A program made the position numbers and the translations under genes. 64,000 nt of DNA. Source: Acidimicrobiaceae bacterium (GTDB lineage Bacteria; Actinomycetota; Acidimicrobiia; Acidimicrobiales; RAAP-2). Below the pieces are notes generated by a model. The model made no database searches. It was not told the origin of the DNA and worked only from the letters and a program-made list of their open reading frames with translations. Within the stretch, counting starts at the first letter, position 1. Every line of letters starts with the position of its first letter. The DNA lies in NCBI GenBank assembly GCA_003138855.1, contig PLHF01000089.1, positions 1 through 64,000 of the forward strand, written 5' to 3'. Positions 57,173 to 64,000 of the stretch are shown here, one piece after another.

Positions 57173-57769
57173 ATGTTGATCCTCATCCGCCACGGCGAGT
57201 CGACCGGCAACGCGGACGGCCTGCTGCTGGGGCGTCTCGACGCGCCGCTGACCGAGCGCGGCCTGGCCCAGGCCCGGATGCTCGGCCCGTCGGTGGCCGG
57301 CGCCTCACGGGTCATCTCCAGCCCGCTGGCACGTGCCCAGGCCACCGCCGAGGCGTTGGGGACCGGACTGCCCGTCGAGATCGACGAGCGGTGGATCGAG
57401 GTCGACTACGGCGAGTTCGACGGCCGGCCGCTGGGATCGGTGCCTGCGGAGGTGTGGGCCCGGTGGAGGGAGGACCCCGACTTCCGTCCACCGGGTGGCG
57501 AGACGCTGGCCGAGGCGGGCACCCGCGTCCGGTCGGCCTGCGAGGAGCTCTTCGCCACCGAGGGGGAGGGCGCCCGCGGCCCCGGCCCGGTGGTGGTGGT
57601 GAGCCATGTGTCGCCCATCAAGGCGGCAGCCTGCTGGGCGGTCGGCCTCGGTGACGAGGGGGCATGGCGCCTCCACCTGGCCACAGCGTCGGTGACCCGG
57701 GTGATCTGGGGGATGGACGGGCCGGTGCTCAGCAGATTCAACGAGACACCGTGGTCGACCTCCGCATGA
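57173..57769 (+). CDS. Histidine phosphatase family (CobC/phosphoglycerate mutase-like) protein
   Basis: The 198-residue enzyme has the RHG motif LIRHGESTGNADGLLLGRLDAPLTERGLAQA at the N-terminus, VISSPLARAQATAEALG, YGEFDGRPLG and a second catalytic His in VVVVSHVSPIKAA. Actinobacterial homologues at this position are the phosphatase half of Rv2228c or alpha-ribazole phosphatases. No RNase H domain is attached here. The substrate is unknown. It lies 27 bp after the zinc-ribbon gene and is probably cotranscribed. Confidence 0.88.
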   Translation: MLILIRHGESTGNADGLLLGRLDAPLTERGLAQARMLGPSVAGASRVISSPLARAQATAEALGTGLPVEIDERWIEVDYGEFDGRPLGSVPAEVWARWREDPDFRPPGGETLAEAGTRVRSACEELFATEGEGARGPGPVVVVSHVSPIKAAACWAVGLGDEGAWRLHLATASVTRVIWGMDGPVLSRFNETPWSTSA

Positions 57770-57790
57770 CGGGGCCGGGGGCGGCCCGGT

Positions 57791-58360
57791 TCAGCGCAGG
57801 AGGTGGGTGACGGCGTAGACCGTGACCCGTTCGGCGGAGGACGCCGAATGGCGGGCGTGGTGCCGGAGCGCGTGCCAGGCCTCCCACCCCGTGGTCACGT
57901 CCAGCGCCTCGAGGAGGTACGGCGCACCGCCCCCGTGTGAACGGAGCTCCGGTGCCAGGGTGACGGCCAGCTGGCGGCGGAGCAGGGACCGGTGGTCGGC
58001 CAGGAGCTCGGCAAGGCCGGGCAGCCCGTCGGTCCGGGCATAGGCGACCCGGTGGACCGGGGCGACGGCCTCGAAGAGCCGGCGCCGGTGGCGGCACGTG
58101 GCGCGGATCCGCGGCTCGACGGGGCCGTGCGGCGGGATGGCGACGATCAGGGACCGGTAACGGGAGGCGTGCAACCGGGCTGCACGCAGGAAGATCCCGT
58201 CGAGGTCCCCGAAGTGGTGGTACAGCGATCGAACCGACACACTTGCGTGCTCGGCGACCTGGTGGGCGGTGGGGTAGGCGTTTCCCGCTTCGATCAGTTC
58301 GATCATCGCCTCGATGATGACGGTGCGGGTCCGGTCGCCCCTGATCAGGCGCCGGTCCAC
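57791..58360 (-). CDS. TetR family transcriptional regulator
   Basis: The N-terminal DNA-binding domain reads RTRTVIIEAMIELIEAGNAYPTAHQVAEHASVSVRSLYHHFGDLDGIFLRAARLHASRYRSL. The C-terminal ligand domain is normal in size. GTG 58360 is preferred: the 36 residues added by the track's GTG 58468 are low complexity and include the operator-like repeats. About 70 bp separate its start from those repeats, a usual position for autoregulation. Confidence 0.85.
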   Translation of the reverse strand: MDRRLIRGDRTRTVIIEAMIELIEAGNAYPTAHQVAEHASVSVRSLYHHFGDLDGIFLRAARLHASRYRSLIVAIPPHGPVEPRIRATCRHRRRLFEAVAPVHRVAYARTDGLPGLAELLADHRSLLRRQLAVTLAPELRSHGGGAPYLLEALDVTTGWEAWHALRHHARHSASSAERVTVYAVTHLLR

Positions 58361-58434
58361 GTGGAGCCCCGACGTGGACGGGCCGTCGCCCGCACCCGCG
58401 CCAGGCGCGACCCCTCGTCGGGCGGTCCGTGCTC

Positions 58435-58468
58435 TGCTACCCCTCACGTAGCAATTGCTACCCCTCAC
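58435..58468. promoter_or_regulatory. Direct repeats and palindrome upstream of tetR (candidate operator)
   Basis: TGCTACCCCTCAC occurs at 58435-58447 and 58456-58468, 21 bp apart (two helical turns). Between them lies a perfect 14-bp palindrome, GTAGCAATTGCTAC (58448-58461). The AT-rich ACATAACAAATT follows. This looks like a TetR binding region; it could also control the alcohol dehydrogenase on the same strand. Confidence 0.6.
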
Positions 58469-58559
58469 ATAACAAATTCTACAAGCCGGGCGGGATGTTC
58501 GGTAGGGCGCCCGCCGCCACGGCCTCGTGCCCCGGTACCGGTTCCGCCGGCCGGGACCC

Positions 58560-59492
58560 TCAGGGATCGATCACGACCTTGATGGCATCGGTGCTCCGAT
58601 CGCCGGCCACGCGGAATGCCTCGGCTGCGTCGTCGAGGGAGAAGCGGTGGGTGATGATCGTCTCGGCGAGGTCCGGCGTGGCGCCGAGCACCCGAACCGC
58701 GTCCTCGAACTCCGACATCCCGTGGTGGTGGCCGTAGGTGAACGACGGCAGCAGGGTCACCTCCTTCAGCTGGAAGCCCAGGCCCAGTGCCACCGGGTCC
58801 CAGAAGTTTCCGAGGATACTGATGGTCCCCCCGGGACGCACGAGCTCGATGGCCGTGTCCATGGACCCCTGCTTGCCCGCGGCCTCGAGGACGATGTCGT
58901 ACCCGGTTTCGATCGCCGTCCCGGCCCCGAGGCGCTCGCCGGCGTCGATGCGCCGGGGCCGGTGAGCCACGAGGTCCACGGAGGCGCCGATCGACCGGGC
59001 GGCGGCGATGGTGCAGAGCCCGATCGGGCCGGCTCCGATGACCAGCACCCGCATGCCGGACACCACGCCGGCCCGATTGATGCCGTGTAGTGCCACCGCG
59101 ATGGGCTCGACCAGGCAGGCCTGGTCGAGAGGCAGCCCGGGCGGAAGGGCCGTGGCACATCGGGGGTCCACCCAGGCCTCGTCGGCCAGGCCACCGTCGA
59201 GGCTGATCCCGTACATCGCCCCCAGCACCGACGCGCACTGCTGGTCGTCACCGGCGAGGCAGCGCTCGCACCGGCCGCAGGCCACGATGGGGAGGACCGC
59301 CACCGGGGTGCCGTCATCGAGCCGGCCGCAGAATTCGTGACCGAGGGTCACGCTCGACGGTCCGAACGACGCCAGGTGGAGGTCCGATCCACAGATACCC
59401 GAGCTGGCCACCGACACCCGGACGCCGTCGGCAGGAGTGGCCACCAGATCGACCACCCGGATGCCCTGCTCGGTGCTGCGGACGCCTCGCAT
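58560..59492 (-). CDS. Zinc-dependent alcohol dehydrogenase (sorbitol/threonine dehydrogenase-like)
   Basis: The 310-residue protein has the catalytic zinc sites GICGSDLH and GHEFCGR, structural zinc cysteines in CGRCERCLAGDDQQC, and the Rossmann motif VLVIGAGPIGLCTIAAARSIGA. It would oxidise an alcohol with NAD(P). The substrate is not known. ATG 59492 has GGAGG upstream and the track start at 59564 is rejected. It precedes tetR on the same strand. Confidence 0.88.
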   Translation of the reverse strand: MRGVRSTEQGIRVVDLVATPADGVRVSVASSGICGSDLHLASFGPSSVTLGHEFCGRLDDGTPVAVLPIVACGRCERCLAGDDQQCASVLGAMYGISLDGGLADEAWVDPRCATALPPGLPLDQACLVEPIAVALHGINRAGVVSGMRVLVIGAGPIGLCTIAAARSIGASVDLVAHRPRRIDAGERLGAGTAIETGYDIVLEAAGKQGSMDTAIELVRPGGTISILGNFWDPVALGLGFQLKEVTLLPSFTYGHHHGMSEFEDAVRVLGATPDLAETIITHRFSLDDAAEAFRVAGDRSTDAIKVVIDP

Positions 59493-59542
59493 CCGCCCAC
59501 CCTCCCACTGCAGAGCGGCCGGTGCCGCGCCAGCCGGCCGGC

Positions 59543-61480
59543 TCAGCCCGGGAGGAGGTTCCACACGTCGACGTCGATGTCGCGCGTCGGTGGCCGCCCC
59601 ACCAGCCAGGTGAGGAACTGGAGCGCGCCATCAGGTCGGGGCTCGCTCTCGAAGGAGGCCACGAGGCTCCGGACATTCCACGACCGGAACTGGGCCAGGA
59701 GCGCGGTGCGCAGCTGGGGAGTCTCCGGCGGGGGAGTGCCCGCGTGGAGCTGGATGAGGACCGTGGCGGTCAGGGTGTCCGCCCCGTACGAGACGACCGG
59801 GGAGAACCCGATGGTATGCCCCGGGCCGTCGCGCACCAGGAAGTAGCCACCGGGGGACTTGAAGTGCATCCCGCTGACCGCCTGCCAGAGCTCGCCCTCG
59901 GGCGCAGCGGAGGACGGATAGGGGTAGAGGATCGACACGCTTCCCGCCGGTGTGGCGCCGAGCAACGGCGAGGTGAAGTACGCGGGTGTGTCCGGATCGG
60001 CGAACCCCGGCAGGGGCAGGTCCGGGGCGAGGGGGACCAGGCAGACCAGCGCGAGGGCCAGGGGGACGGCCCCGGCCAGGACGGCGGACGCACTCGGGGA
60101 GCGGCCGGCGCTTGCCGATCGGGTCGCCACCGTCGCATGCAGCCGGTCGAGGACGAGAGCCAGCAGCAGTCCGGCGAAGAGCGCCACGTACAGCGAGTAG
60201 CGGACCGGAATGGTGTTGGCTAGGAGCGGGAGCCTGGCGAACAGCCGCTCCGGGAGGGGGAGGCCCGACACGATCGCCCCGGGCGGGTGGCGGACGACCA
60301 GCCCGCCACCCAGTGAGAGCACGAACGCGGCGATCCCGCCGATGACGGCCGTCCGGGCGACGTCCGACCGGCGCCACAACACGACGGCGCCGACGGCCAG
60401 GGTGATGAGCAGCGTGATCCCCAGGTACGAACCGTTCTCCGCCGTGCTGTTGGCGAAGCCGTCGGCGATCCGGACCAGGCCGGCAGGCGCCAACCACACG
60501 AAGGCGTTCGGGACCACCGGTCCGAGGAGATCGGCCCGGTATGCCTGTGGCACCAGTTGGATGGGCCCGTTGATGTGCCCGGGCCCACGGAGGGCGGACC
60601 ACACCGGATAGGTCAGCAGGACCGCGGACACGCCGGCGGCCCAGGCAACCCCGACCAGAGCGGGGCGGAGGTGCGCGCGGACCGACCGGCGGCCCATCAC
60701 CAGTACGGCGATGATGCAGACGGCATCGACCACCAGCGTCGATGCCAGCACCTCGCTCGAGACGAAGAACTGGGCGACCACCAGCAGGCCGAGCACCACA
60801 CCCGCGGTGGGCGGAGTCCGCTGTCGACGCACCAGCACGTCATGGGTGGCGAGGAGGATCAGCGGCGGCAGCACGACGAAGGTGAGGTTGAGGTGGCCGC
60901 CGTGGCTCTGGGCGATCTGGTACGGGGAGAACCCGTAGAGCAGGCCGCACACCCACGCAGCGGGGCGCCAGGTGGTCCAGCGTCGGGCGAAGAAGTACCC
61001 GGCGGTCGCCGAACCGGCCAGCGCCGCCGTGCACCAGAAGTTGTAGGTGGCGATCGGTCCGAACAGGAGGGTCACCGGAGAGCCGACCAGCCCCAGCAGG
61101 GGAACACTTGTGTTCGTCAGCAGATTGACCCCGAACGGGTAGTTCCCGAAGATGGTGAAGAAGGGATTGTGGCCATGGGTGAGGGAGAAGGGGATCCAGC
61201 GCAGGAACCACACCGTGGCGAACTGATCGCCGCCCAACTGCATGTGCGTGGTGGGGCTCGTCGACCACGCGGACCAGTACGACGCGATGGAAAGGGCCAG
61301 GTAGGACGCCACCACCAGGCAGGCCGCCCAAGCAGAAGATCGATGTCTGCCGCCGGCGGCACTCCCGTCCGGGCGGACGGGGTCCGACCCTGGGTAGCCT
61401 GTCTTCTCGGCGCCCTTCCGAGGGCCGGTTGCGACGGCGCCGTACGCCTTTGCCTGCCGGTCCTCGTCAGCGACGGCCAT
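59543..61480 (-). CDS. Large multi-pass membrane protein, GT-C-like
   Basis: The 645-residue protein has about 11-13 membrane helices. Early loop segments HMQLGGDQFATVWFLRWIPFSLTHGHNPFF and FGNYPFGVNLLTNTSVPLLGL hold acidic residues between helices, as in GT-C glycosyltransferases and relatives. A soluble C-terminal domain of about 150 residues follows (VSILYPYPSSAAPEGELWQAVSG onward). It may be a glycosyltransferase that uses a polyprenyl-phosphate sugar on the outer face. A precise family cannot be assigned. It is divergent from the signal-peptidase operon. Confidence 0.7.
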   Translation of the reverse strand: MAVADEDRQAKAYGAVATGPRKGAEKTGYPGSDPVRPDGSAAGGRHRSSAWAACLVVASYLALSIASYWSAWSTSPTTHMQLGGDQFATVWFLRWIPFSLTHGHNPFFTIFGNYPFGVNLLTNTSVPLLGLVGSPVTLLFGPIATYNFWCTAALAGSATAGYFFARRWTTWRPAAWVCGLLYGFSPYQIAQSHGGHLNLTFVVLPPLILLATHDVLVRRQRTPPTAGVVLGLLVVAQFFVSSEVLASTLVVDAVCIIAVLVMGRRSVRAHLRPALVGVAWAAGVSAVLLTYPVWSALRGPGHINGPIQLVPQAYRADLLGPVVPNAFVWLAPAGLVRIADGFANSTAENGSYLGITLLITLAVGAVVLWRRSDVARTAVIGGIAAFVLSLGGGLVVRHPPGAIVSGLPLPERLFARLPLLANTIPVRYSLYVALFAGLLLALVLDRLHATVATRSASAGRSPSASAVLAGAVPLALALVCLVPLAPDLPLPGFADPDTPAYFTSPLLGATPAGSVSILYPYPSSAAPEGELWQAVSGMHFKSPGGYFLVRDGPGHTIGFSPVVSYGADTLTATVLIQLHAGTPPPETPQLRTALLAQFRSWNVRSLVASFESEPRPDGALQFLTWLVGRPPTRDIDVDVWNLLPG

Positions 61481-61754
61481 GAGTGGGAAACGCTAGCGGA
61501 GCCGCAGCCGATGCTGCACCCACGGTCAGCTCCGCGCCATGACCGGGCCCGTACCCGGGCGATGGACGGGTTCGAAGATCCGGCGAGACCGGACTCAGGG
61601 CCCGGAACCCGCCCCGCCTCGCGCCCTTTTGGCGTACCTGACGGCCAGCTGTAGCGAGAACCCCCAACCCCTGCCGATGAGTCCAGGGCCACGCCGGGTA
61701 GACGAACCAGTCGCCACGGCGGCAGGGCGACGACCGGCCCGCAATCCCTGGGGG

Positions 61755-61781
61755 GCAACACCTGTTGAGCAACACCTGTTG
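61755..61781. promoter_or_regulatory. Two copies of a palindromic box upstream of the signal peptidase operon
   Basis: GCAACACCTGTTG is present exactly at 61755-61767 and 61769-61781. Each copy contains the inverted repeat CAACA-CC-TGTTG. The 14-bp period places two dimer sites close together on the DNA. They lie 45 bp before the likely signal peptidase start and about 275 bp from the divergent gene's start. The rest of 61481-61826 shows no supported gene. Confidence 0.65.
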
Positions 61782-61826
61782 TCAAAATCGCTCAAGCCGA
61801 TATCTCCCGGTGCCGAAGACCCAGGT

Positions 61827-62390
61827 GTGACACATTCGGGACAGCCGCCGACCAGGCGGTCCAAACGGTCGAGGCGATCCAGCCAGGTCCTGCGTGCCTT
61901 CTGCATGGCCGGTGTCGCCGGGCTGTCCGTGGTGTGCGCCGGCCTGGCGATGGTGGTCGTGACGATGCACCTCGAGCTCAGGCCGGTACTGACCGGGAGC
62001 ATGCGTCCCACCTACGGCCCCGGAGCGCTCTTGGTGACCAGGCCGGTGCCGGTGGAGGACCTGCACAAGGGGATGATCGTCGCGTTCGTCCCCCCAGGGG
62101 AGCATGCGGACTTCGCCCACCGGATCACCTCGGTGACCGGACCCCCGTTGGCGCCGATCATCACCACCAAGGGCGATGCGAACTCCGCCCCCGATCCGTG
62201 GCACGCACAGTTGACCACGGCCACCGTGCCGGAAGTGGTGGCCACCGTGCCGTGGGTGGGCCGTCTGATGGTCGACCTCCGGGGCCAGCTCCAACTTCTC
62301 TTGATCGTTGCCGGCGGGCTGTATGCAGCCGTGGCCGGAACCCGCTGGATCCTGCGCCCGCGGCCCACCCTGCGGAGCACGAGCGCATGA
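61827..62390 (+). CDS. Signal peptidase I, S26B (SipW/ER) type
   Basis: The 187-residue enzyme has one N-terminal helix (MAGVAGLSVVCAGLAMVVVTM), the nucleophile Ser58 in VLTGSMRPTYGPGALLV, and His98 in FAHRITSVTG at the place where bacterial enzymes have lysine. The Ser-His dyad and TKGDAN (residues 114-119) are the marks of the S26B/SipW type. In Bacillus, SipW processes the biofilm fibre protein TasA. A C-terminal helix (LQLLLIVAGGLYAAVAGTRW) is present. GTG 61827 is preferred to the track start 61539. The next two genes encode its likely substrates. Confidence 0.9.
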   Translation: MTHSGQPPTRRSKRSRRSSQVLRAFCMAGVAGLSVVCAGLAMVVVTMHLELRPVLTGSMRPTYGPGALLVTRPVPVEDLHKGMIVAFVPPGEHADFAHRITSVTGPPLAPIITTKGDANSAPDPWHAQLTTATVPEVVATVPWVGRLMVDLRGQLQLLLIVAGGLYAAVAGTRWILRPRPTLRSTSA

Positions 62391-62430
62391 TGCCTGAGAC
62401 CTGCCAACCAATACCAATCCAATAGCAATC

Positions 62431-62454
62431 CATCAATACGTATCGCCATTGATG
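62431..62454 (+). repeat. Small inverted repeat before the camelysin-like gene
   Basis: CATCAAT and ATTGATG form 7-bp arms around a 10-base loop, about 15 bases before the ribosome-binding site AAGGAG. It may be an attenuating RNA hairpin or a regulator site. The gap also shows CAATCC/CAATAC repeats. Confidence 0.4.
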
Positions 62455-62479
62455 CGTGTACCTACCAAGGAGAAGAACC

Positions 62480-63148
62480 ATGAGTCAGCATCGCCACACC
62501 CGGATGAAGGCGGGACGACACGGGAAAGCCGTTGTCGCCGGACTCTTCGCCATGTCGGTCGGGCTTCTGACCACCGCCGGTGTCTACGCGGCCCTGTCGG
62601 GTGTTGCCACCGGGTCCGAGGCCGTTACCTCGGGGACCCTCAACTTGACCCTGAGCCCCGATGTCGGCACCAGCTTCAGCAACTTCACCGGAGTGATGGC
62701 CCCGGGCGACACCGACAACGTCTATGTGAATCTCAACAACACCGGATCCCTGGCCACCGCCGCCGGCATGACGCTGTGGGTGGCGGGAACGCCTGCCAAC
62801 GCCCTGACCAACGGAACGGCGCCGGGTGAGGGACTGTCCGTGACGGCCACCCAGTGCTCGGTGGCCTGGACGTTGGCCGGCGTGTGCGGCGGTAGCACGA
62901 CGCCGATCCTGGCCACGACGCAGATCAACTCCATGAACACCGCCGGAACTGCTGTCGGCCTGTCCAACATTCCCTCGTTGGTAGCGTCAACCGGAAAGGC
63001 GGCCCACGTACAGGTGAGCCTCGGCCTGGTTGCCACGGAGACGTCCACCAACGGTGTGGCGCCCACGCCGACCATCCAGGGCCTGTCGACCACGCTGGCC
63101 TACACCTTCACCGAGCAGCAGCGAGTCGGTACTGCAACCAACCAGTAG
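62480..63148 (+). CDS. TasA/camelysin-like secreted protein
   Basis: The 222-residue product has a basic start and a signal peptide (GLFAMSVGLLTTAGVYAALSG), then GSEAVTSGTLNLTLSPDVGTSFSNFTGVMAPGDTDNVYVNLNNTGSLATAAGMTLWV. The GTL...L..APGD....V.L.NTG pattern is typical of SipW-dependent TasA/camelysin (M73 family) fibre proteins. There are two cysteines (CSVAWTLAGVCGG). ATG 62480 has AAGGAG upstream. It directly follows the S26B peptidase and is likely its substrate, with the mature protein forming surface fibres. Confidence 0.82.
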   Translation: MSQHRHTRMKAGRHGKAVVAGLFAMSVGLLTTAGVYAALSGVATGSEAVTSGTLNLTLSPDVGTSFSNFTGVMAPGDTDNVYVNLNNTGSLATAAGMTLWVAGTPANALTNGTAPGEGLSVTATQCSVAWTLAGVCGGSTTPILATTQINSMNTAGTAVGLSNIPSLVASTGKAAHVQVSLGLVATETSTNGVAPTPTIQGLSTTLAYTFTEQQRVGTATNQ

Positions 63149-63159
63149 TCGGTAGAGCA

Positions 63160-63705
63160 GTGAAAGTGCATCACCTACACCGCAGTGCACGCAGGGCGGC
63201 CGCAACAGCGGCCATCCTGCTGTGCGCGGTGTTCGTGGCGCCCATCCATGCCGGAGCTGCCGGCAAGGTGAGCGGTACCGTCATCGGCTCCGAATCGGTG
63301 GCCAGCGGGAAGTGGCTGGCTACGGTGAGCCCCGCGGGGATGACGTTCACGACCAGCACCGACCAGACTGCGACGGTCGCCAATACCGGAACCATCGCCC
63401 TGTCGGGGATCAGCTACAAGGTCACCGTCTCGACTCCCGCCTCGGGGTCGCCCACGTTCAAGTTGTACACGTGCACCGTGGCCTGGTCGAGCAACAAGTG
63501 CAGTGGTGGCGCCGGGACTCAGGTCGGTTCGACGTTCTCCAAGGGCCCGGCCACGACGGTGAGCTCGACCGTGGCGATCGCGGTCGGTGCCGACGAGTAC
63601 CTGCAGGTCGAGCCGACCGGGGTGACGTCTTCGGTGACGGTGACGCTGGGCACCTCGATCAATCCGGCGACGCAGCTGCGGTCGCCGATCGCCACGAATC
63701 ACTGA
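63160..63705 (+). CDS. Second TasA/camelysin-like secreted protein
   Basis: The 181-residue protein has a signal peptide (AAATAAILLCAVFVAPIHAGAAG) then GTVIGSESVASGKWLATVSPAGMTFTTSTDQTATVANTGTIALSGISYKVTVST and two cysteines (YTCTVAWSSNKC). The NTG element and strand pattern repeat those of the gene before it, at lower similarity. It begins 12 bp after the previous stop with GTG 63160. A minor fibre subunit or anchor is a possible role. Confidence 0.7.
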   Translation: MKVHHLHRSARRAAATAAILLCAVFVAPIHAGAAGKVSGTVIGSESVASGKWLATVSPAGMTFTTSTDQTATVANTGTIALSGISYKVTVSTPASGSPTFKLYTCTVAWSSNKCSGGAGTQVGSTFSKGPATTVSSTVAIAVGADEYLQVEPTGVTSSVTVTLGTSINPATQLRSPIATNH

Positions 63706-63868
63706 GCGGCACGCGGCACGCTCCGCCGGACCACAGCGTGTGCGTACGATGCCATTCGATGCCGGACCTGACGCGGTGCCGACGGTCGGGAAGAAGGGCG
63801 GTTCCGGCGGGGTTGGCATGGAGACCGGGGAGTGTCCTCCTCGGATCATTCCCGGAAAGGGGTCCACC

Positions 63869-64000
63869 ATGGCCACGCCGTTGACCAAACCGCTCTACAC
63901 CGCCGAGGCGACAGCCCACGGCGGCCGCGAAGGTCGGGTACGCAGTGGCGACGGGCTACTGGACCTCGACCTGAAGCCGCCGGTGGAGCTGGGCGGCCCT
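63869..64000 (+). CDS. Organic hydroperoxide resistance protein (Ohr/OsmC family), partial
   Basis: The first 44 residues are present before the window ends: MATPLTKPLYTAEATAHGGREGRVRSGDGLLDLDLKPPVELGGP. This is the N-terminal dimerisation segment of Ohr (LYTA-x-A-x-A-x-GGREGRVRS-x-DG). The catalytic cysteines lie outside the window. Ohr reduces organic peroxides with lipoyl- or thiol-based donors. GAAAGGGG lies upstream of ATG 63869. Confidence 0.85.
   Translation, partial: MATPLTKPLYTAEATAHGGREGRVRSGDGLLDLDLKPPVELGGP

Overview
The window is high-GC DNA with dense, short-spaced genes, many GTG and some TTG starts, and several actinobacterial markers: a WhiB regulator, a PimB-type mannosyltransferase followed by a TB16.3-like SRPBCC protein, an F420-type LLM oxidoreductase, a class E sortase and an adenosylcobalamin-dependent ribonucleotide reductase. 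Together with the C-terminal [11 protein letters not shown] repeats in a giant secreted protein, this suggests an uncultivated or little-studied actinobacterium, probably of the class Acidimicrobiia. That placement is inference, since no rRNA gene is present. I found no tRNA, rRNA, CRISPR array, transposase or prophage.

Region 1 (1-19 kb) is mostly housekeeping and metabolism: a frameshifted universal stress protein, queG overlapping a pimB-like gene, SRPBCC and LLM proteins, an AlaC-type aminotransferase, a TetR regulator, an acetoacetate decarboxylase-like enzyme, a PlsC acyltransferase, an ACT protein, glycerol kinase, and nrdJ preceded by a promoter with two NrdR-like boxes. It is followed by DoxX, a MetF-like remnant, a frameshifted PaiB-like gene, an EthA-like Baeyer-Villiger monooxygenase and a fumarylacetoacetate hydrolase family enzyme.

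Region 2 (19-29 kb) holds a GAP-type membrane protein, a DUF1269 protein divergent from a giant LuxR/LAL regulator with a perfect 25-bp palindrome between them, a CocE-type lipoprotein hydrolase, an MFS exporter and three small membrane proteins.

Region 3 (29-54 kb) is a cell-surface and exopolysaccharide locus. It has an LPFTG protein and a class E sortase, a DUF4012 protein, a 1228-residue secreted glycoside-hydrolase-like protein, seven GT4-type glycosyltransferases plus one GT2, a Wzz/BY-kinase fusion, a Wzy-like polymerase, a membrane protein with a proline/threonine/alanine-rich linker, an initiating polyprenyl sugar phosphotransferase, and a low-molecular-weight tyrosine phosphatase. 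Chain initiation, elongation, polymerisation, length control and the opposing kinase and phosphatase are all present, but no Wzx flippase is visible.

Region 4 (54-64 kb) has an epimerase, whiB, a NUDIX hydrolase, a zinc-ribbon coiled-coil protein with a histidine phosphatase, a TetR gene with its own operator-like repeats, a zinc alcohol dehydrogenase and a large GT-C-like membrane protein. It ends with a compact secretion module: a SipW-type signal peptidase followed by two TasA/camelysin-like secreted proteins, preceded by a pair of identical CAACACCTGTTG palindromes. An Ohr-type peroxidase gene runs off the right edge.
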